From Bradyrhizobium sp. AT1 (GTDB lineage Bacteria > Pseudomonadota > Alphaproteobacteria > Rhizobiales > Xanthobacteraceae): a stretch of DNA of 64,000 nt. Under the pieces are notes generated by a model. The model saw nothing but the letters and a program-made list of their open reading frames with translations, did no database searches and was not told where the DNA came from. Shown one piece after another: positions 60,477 through 64,000 of this stretch (positions within the stretch are counted from its first letter, which is position 1; every line of letters begins with the position of its first letter). The translations under genes and the position numbers were made by a program. The stretch is taken from positions 4,515,494 to 4,579,493 of the forward strand of contig NZ_JXDL01000001.1 of the NCBI RefSeq assembly GCF_001590795.1, written 5' to 3'.

Positions 60477-61324
60477 AGCTTCCGAATTTCGATGAGAACA
60501 GTGAATTGAACGCCTTGCGCCACGCAATGAGAGCTAGCCCGCGCGACTACACGCCGCCTCCGCCCTCAGATGCGCTGACCACCGAAGAGATTGAGCGACT
60601 GGCTGGCGAAGGGATCGATATCCCGCTCGATGAGGTGCAACTCCTGAACGACGGCACGCACGTCTACAAAGGAAGGAGAGTCATAGTCTATATTCGCGAT
60701 GTCGCCGACTACGGCGGAAGGCTGTCAATGCCAAAGTTTCACCTGGCAATGTGCAGCACGCTTAGCATGATGATGGAGGCGGGCAGATTTAGAACACGCT
60801 ATGTAGTAGCGACCCGAGAGGACGGCAGGTTTAGCATTCAGAGGATACGTGGCGAGACCGCAATTAAGAGCGAGGAACATTTGAATGTTTGCCAACAGTG
60901 CCTCGACGAACTGAACTACAGATCTTTTGCGATGAAGATGGAGCGAACGCGCCGTCAAGCACTGGTACAATCGTTTTCCATCAAGGACTTCTTCGCTGAA
61001 TTTGGAAAGAGTTGTGTCTGGGCCAATCCTAAATTCGACGATATCAGCGGACCCACTAACGTTTACAGCCCCAATTTCTATAGAATATCGAAGGCGTTGA
61101 AGGAGCGGCGAGGATATCGTTGCGAGCAAGTCCGATGCAAGATCGACCTATCCGCGCCCCCGAATAGGAGGTTTCTTCATGCACACCATTTGAATGCGGA
61201 TAAGTCCGACAATCACCCAACGAACATCAAGCTACTTTGCATTCGTTGTCACGCTAGCGAATTTCAGCACTCTCACCTCAGAGACAATCCTGACTACGCC
61301 ATCTTTTGTAAAAAATTCCCCTAA
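60473..61324 (+). CDS. HNH nuclease, probable Zorya effector (ZorE-like)
   Basis: A 283-residue protein. The C-terminal HNH nuclease spans about 210-268: zinc cysteines 217 and 222 (GYRCEQVRCK), catalytic His pair in FLHAHHLNADKSDNHP, Asn251, and Cys256/Cys259 with His260 (LLCIRCHASEF). The N-terminal 200 residues form a separate region with a CxxC at 140-143 (LNVCQQCLDELNY) that may bind a further zinc, and no family I recognise. ZorE of type II Zorya is an HNH protein encoded third, after zorAB, as here. Whether this protein is a true ZorE homologue across its length needs an alignment. Confidence 0.75.
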   Translation: MKLPNFDENSELNALRHAMRASPRDYTPPPPSDALTTEEIERLAGEGIDIPLDEVQLLNDGTHVYKGRRVIVYIRDVADYGGRLSMPKFHLAMCSTLSMMMEAGRFRTRYVVATREDGRFSIQRIRGETAIKSEEHLNVCQQCLDELNYRSFAMKMERTRRQALVQSFSIKDFFAEFGKSCVWANPKFDDISGPTNVYSPNFYRISKALKERRGYRCEQVRCKIDLSAPPNRRFLHAHHLNADKSDNHPTNIKLLCIRCHASEFQHSHLRDNPDYAIFCKKFP

Positions 61325-61351
61325 CTGGCCTGAAAAGTTCTCTGCATAGCC

Positions 61352-62539
61352 ATGAAGAAGCCAACCGCTCTTACTGATGAAGAAAAGCGAGTAATCAAAT
61401 CTATGCTCGCCGAGGGAATGCGAAATCAAGATATTCACACCCTAATCAATTATGAACGAGAAGCGACCATTAACTTCGGGCGCATCGCCGGGATCAAGAA
61501 GGACGCCAGCATCATTCCTGCGTCTGCTGAAGAGACGGCATTCTTTAAAAGACGGAAGCGCAGCTTCGATCCAGTTACAGGGTTGAATCTCTACAGGGAT
61601 GAACGACTAATTCGCGCTCGGGAAGCGATGGCGCTTGCCGTAACAATCTTCAACAGCGGTATCTTCAAGTTCAAAACAGAGGTTTTTGCAGTTTTGGCAA
61701 ACATCGCTTGGACCTATTTGCTGCATGAGCATTATCAGCGCGCCGGCATCTCGCCAATGAATTCGGACGGCACAACTTTTGCTCTTAGTTTTATGTTGTC
61801 CCGCGCGGACTGCCCCTTGTCGAAAGGGGTGAAGAAGAATCTGATGTCGCTGAAGACGATCCGCGATGATGTCGAACACAAAATGCTCGGCAGAAGTGAC
61901 GCAAAGTGGCTAGGGCTATTTCAGGCCTGCTGCTTGAATTTCGACAGAATGCTCGCAAGTTGGTTTGGGCCAAGAGTCAGCCTTCAACAAGATTTGTCGG
62001 CGGCTCTCCAATTTAGCAAGCCTGAAATAGAGCAACTTGGGCAGCTGACAGCATATGACGTACCTCCCAACATCACTGCTCTTGACGCGCTTTTAAGAAA
62101 GGACATGTCGGAGGGCGACTTAGATGACTTGGAGTACCAATTCAGGGTTGTTTATACATTCGATAGTGCCTCTAAAGGAAAAGCACACATTCATTTTCTT
62201 AGCCCCGACTCCGCCGAAGGCAAAAGCATTCAGAATGTTCTTCAGAAATTCAAGATCGCAGACGACTTGTATCGCTACAAGCCGGGAGACGTAGTGAAGA
62301 TCGTTAGAAAGGCAACACGAAAACCGTTCACGATGAGTGATCATTCGAACGCATGGCAAAGGCACAAAGTACGTCCATCAAGCGGCGCCAGCGCCCCCGA
62401 CAAGACCAACCGTGATTACTGCATCTATCATCCTGCGCACAAGGATTATACTTACAACGACAAATGGATTGAACTGTTGGTCGGGGAACAAGGTGAAAGC
62501 AAAGGTATCCCAATTGCAACCGGTGATCTCGCCCAGTAG
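61352..62539 (+). CDS. DUF3644-like protein with N-terminal HTH-like segment
   Basis: A 395-residue protein. The N-terminus (LTDEEKRVIKSMLAEGMRNQDIHTL, split by its family boundary) resembles a helix-turn-helix of the sort that recognises DNA or RNA. Residues about 85-205 look like DUF3644: RAREAMALAVTIFNSGIFKF, EVFAVLANIAWTYLLHEHYQ, MSLKTIRDDVEHKMLGRSDA and FDRMLASWFG. The C-terminal half (residues 230-390) includes a beta-rich part and no known motif. DUF3644 proteins occur in defence islands and are suspected of RNA or DNA processing. It starts 27 bases after the HNH gene and belongs to the same AT-richer cluster. Confidence 0.6.
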   Translation: MKKPTALTDEEKRVIKSMLAEGMRNQDIHTLINYEREATINFGRIAGIKKDASIIPASAEETAFFKRRKRSFDPVTGLNLYRDERLIRAREAMALAVTIFNSGIFKFKTEVFAVLANIAWTYLLHEHYQRAGISPMNSDGTTFALSFMLSRADCPLSKGVKKNLMSLKTIRDDVEHKMLGRSDAKWLGLFQACCLNFDRMLASWFGPRVSLQQDLSAALQFSKPEIEQLGQLTAYDVPPNITALDALLRKDMSEGDLDDLEYQFRVVYTFDSASKGKAHIHFLSPDSAEGKSIQNVLQKFKIADDLYRYKPGDVVKIVRKATRKPFTMSDHSNAWQRHKVRPSSGASAPDKTNRDYCIYHPAHKDYTYNDKWIELLVGEQGESKGIPIATGDLAQ

Positions 62540-62641
62540 CTGACGATGATAGCCTTGCTGGAGGCCAGAGCGGCCCGTCCTGTTCTGCGTCGCATCTTTC
62601 CGCTATACTCGCCCCGGTAGCATCACCCCGAGGCGCATCCC

Positions 62642-63970
62642 ATGGACCACGCCGCCACCCCCGACCGCAAGCCCGAGCCGAAAAACCTCGTCATCTGCTG
62701 TGACGGCACCGGCAACGAGATCAGCGAGAACATCTCCAACGTCCTGAAGCTGTATCGCTGCCTGCGCAAGACCGACAAGACGCATCCGCGGCAGATGGTG
62801 TTTTACGACCCCGGGGTCGGCACGGTGACGGAGCCGACGACGTGGCATCGGCTCAAGGCCAACGTCAACCTGGTGCTGGGGCTCGCCACCGGCTACGGGC
62901 TCGATGACAACGTGCTCTCGGCCTATTGCTTCCTGGTCGAGCATTACGCCCCCGGCGACAAGATCTACCTGTTCGGCTTTTCGCGCGGCGCCTACACGGT
63001 GCGCGTGCTGGCGGGGCTGATCCACAAGATCGGCCTGATCTCGCCGGAGCAGGCCAACCTCGCCGGCTCGGGCCTCGTCGCCTACAAGCAATATTCCGGC
63101 ACCGGGCGCGGCAACGACATCGAGGATCTCAAGGATATCGCGACCGACGAGAGCGGGCCGCTGCCGAAGGACGCGTTCGACCTCGCCGCGCAGTTCGCGC
63201 GCATCACCTCGACGCGCTGGCCGACCATCCACTTCATCGGCGTGTGGGACACGGTGGCGAGCGTGATCGTGCCGCGGCGCGACAACTTCTTCTTCCTGTT
63301 CAGCCTGGAGGAGCTCGCCTTCACGCTGCGCAACCCCAGCGTCAAGACCTTCCGGCAGGCGATCGCGATCGACGAAGAGCGCTGCATGTTCCGCCTGAAG
63401 CAATACCGCGAGCCGCAGGAGTTCTGGAGCAACCGCTACGTGCCCGACGAGAAGAAGGTGCCGCAGGACATCCTGCAGGTGTGGTTTGCCGGCGTGCACA
63501 GCGACGTCGGCGGCGGCTATCCGGAAGCCGAGAGCGGGGATTCGAAATATCCGCTGATCTGGATGATCGAGGAGGCGGAGAAGGCGGGGCTGAACTTCAA
63601 CCCGGCGACCATCAAGCAGCTCGCCTGGGGCATCCAGCGCAAGAACTCGCCGTTTCAATATGTCGCCCCGGCCTACACTGGCAAGACCGGCGTGCTGCAC
63701 AATTCGATGACGGCGGGCTGGCGGCTGCTGGAGTACATCCCCAAAAGCGCGAAGTACAAGGAATGGCCGGAGCGGAAGGTGTTTCTCGGCTTCTACATCC
63801 CCGATTGCGAGCCGCGCCTGATTCCCGAAGGCGCGCATGTGCACGAGAGCGTGCTGAAGCGGATGGAAGTGGAGCCGGAGTACCGGCCAGTGAACATGCC
63901 GAAGGAGTATGTGACGGTGCCGATGCCGGTGCCGCCGGGGGTGGAGGCGGCGGAGAGCGTGACGGGGTGA
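62642..63970 (+). CDS. DUF2235 (Tle1-like) alpha/beta hydrolase
   Basis: A 442-residue DUF2235 protein, the fold of type VI phospholipase effectors such as Tle1. The opening strand NLVICCDGTGNE, the nucleophile elbow YLFGFSRGAYTVRVLAGLI (Gly-x-Ser-x-Gly), the acid/structural IHFIGVWDTVAS and the catalytic His in FAGVHSDVGGGYPE are all visible. There is no signal peptide and no VgrG, Hcp or immunity gene nearby, so a type VI role is unsupported. G+C returns to the genomic level here, marking the right edge of the island. Confidence 0.87.
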   Translation: MDHAATPDRKPEPKNLVICCDGTGNEISENISNVLKLYRCLRKTDKTHPRQMVFYDPGVGTVTEPTTWHRLKANVNLVLGLATGYGLDDNVLSAYCFLVEHYAPGDKIYLFGFSRGAYTVRVLAGLIHKIGLISPEQANLAGSGLVAYKQYSGTGRGNDIEDLKDIATDESGPLPKDAFDLAAQFARITSTRWPTIHFIGVWDTVASVIVPRRDNFFFLFSLEELAFTLRNPSVKTFRQAIAIDEERCMFRLKQYREPQEFWSNRYVPDEKKVPQDILQVWFAGVHSDVGGGYPEAESGDSKYPLIWMIEEAEKAGLNFNPATIKQLAWGIQRKNSPFQYVAPAYTGKTGVLHNSMTAGWRLLEYIPKSAKYKEWPERKVFLGFYIPDCEPRLIPEGAHVHESVLKRMEVEPEYRPVNMPKEYVTVPMPVPPGVEAAESVTG

Positions 63971-64000
63971 TCGGGGACTTTCTTACCCTCCCCTGGAGGG

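Noticed and set aside
62642..63970. DUF2235 hydrolase as part of the defence cluster or a type VI system
   Set aside because: Its base composition matches the rest of the chromosome, and no VgrG, Hcp or immunity gene is nearby.
1..64000. CRISPR arrays, transposases, rRNA operons
   Set aside because: Looked for and not seen; the repeats present are dispersed palindromes, not regularly spaced direct repeats.

Overview
The window looks like chromosomal DNA of a Bradyrhizobium-type alphaproteobacterium. The reasons are the high G+C, the many exported ABC and Bug-type solute receptors, the repeated acyl-CoA degradation clusters, a cyoABCD quinol oxidase operon followed by a RegB/RegA (ActSR)-type redox two-component pair, a CarD regulator with a Lys/Ala-rich tail, and many long REP-like palindromes between genes. 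Species assignment is inference only. There are no rRNA genes, no CRISPR array, and no transposase or integrase.

Layout. 1-3.9 kb: an NMT1/SsuA-type ABC importer (ATPase cut by the window edge), an FAD-dependent oxidoreductase and a divergent LysR regulator. 4-7 kb: a small exported protein, enoyl-CoA hydratase, ketopantoate reductase-like protein and alpha/beta hydrolase. 7-13.5 kb: an acyl-CoA catabolic regulon, with AMP ligase and TetR facing SCP-x thiolase, two MaoC hotdog proteins, SDR and acyl-CoA dehydrogenase. A perfect palindrome lies between the two arms. 13.5-17.3 kb: a PNPOx-like protein, an Ldh-family dehydrogenase, an XRE-cupin regulator and a Liv-type receptor. A shared ATTTGCAT-N3-ATGCA motif precedes the dehydrogenase and the receptor. 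17.6-20.3 kb: an amidohydrolase and a succinate-semialdehyde dehydrogenase, divergent around a palindrome.

20.4-27.3 kb is a mosaic: tRNA-Arg(CCU), a decayed Bug-receptor fragment, a very large exported caspase-fold protein, an intact Bug receptor, a cupin, an exported trypsin-like protease, and an RraA-like protein. 27.7-42 kb holds small exported proteins, a second ketopantoate reductase, YidB and GlsB/YeaQ stress proteins, SDR/acyl-CoA dehydrogenase/enoyl-CoA hydratase clusters (one hydratase carries a frameshift), a second Liv-type receptor, a nuclease-like protein, an M48 lipoprotein protease and an MFS transporter. 42.3-49.2 kb is cyoABCD-SURF1-regB-regA, an oxidase operon carrying its probable redox sensor. 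49.4-57 kb holds CarD, FdxA, an S4 RNA-binding protein with no normal start codon, a Suv3-like helicase with a long disordered tail, a DUF3108 protein and rpmB.

The most interesting segment is 57.2-62.5 kb, an AT-richer island between the rpmB terminator and a DUF2235 hydrolase gene. It encodes an LprI-domain membrane protein, a MotA/TolQ-like protein with a long coiled-coil tail (ZorA-like), a MotB/OmpA-like protein (ZorB-like), an HNH nuclease and a DUF3644-like protein. The core matches the order of a type II Zorya anti-phage system (zorA-zorB-zorE). The flanking LprI and DUF3644 genes are not part of the described core and may make this an expanded variant.
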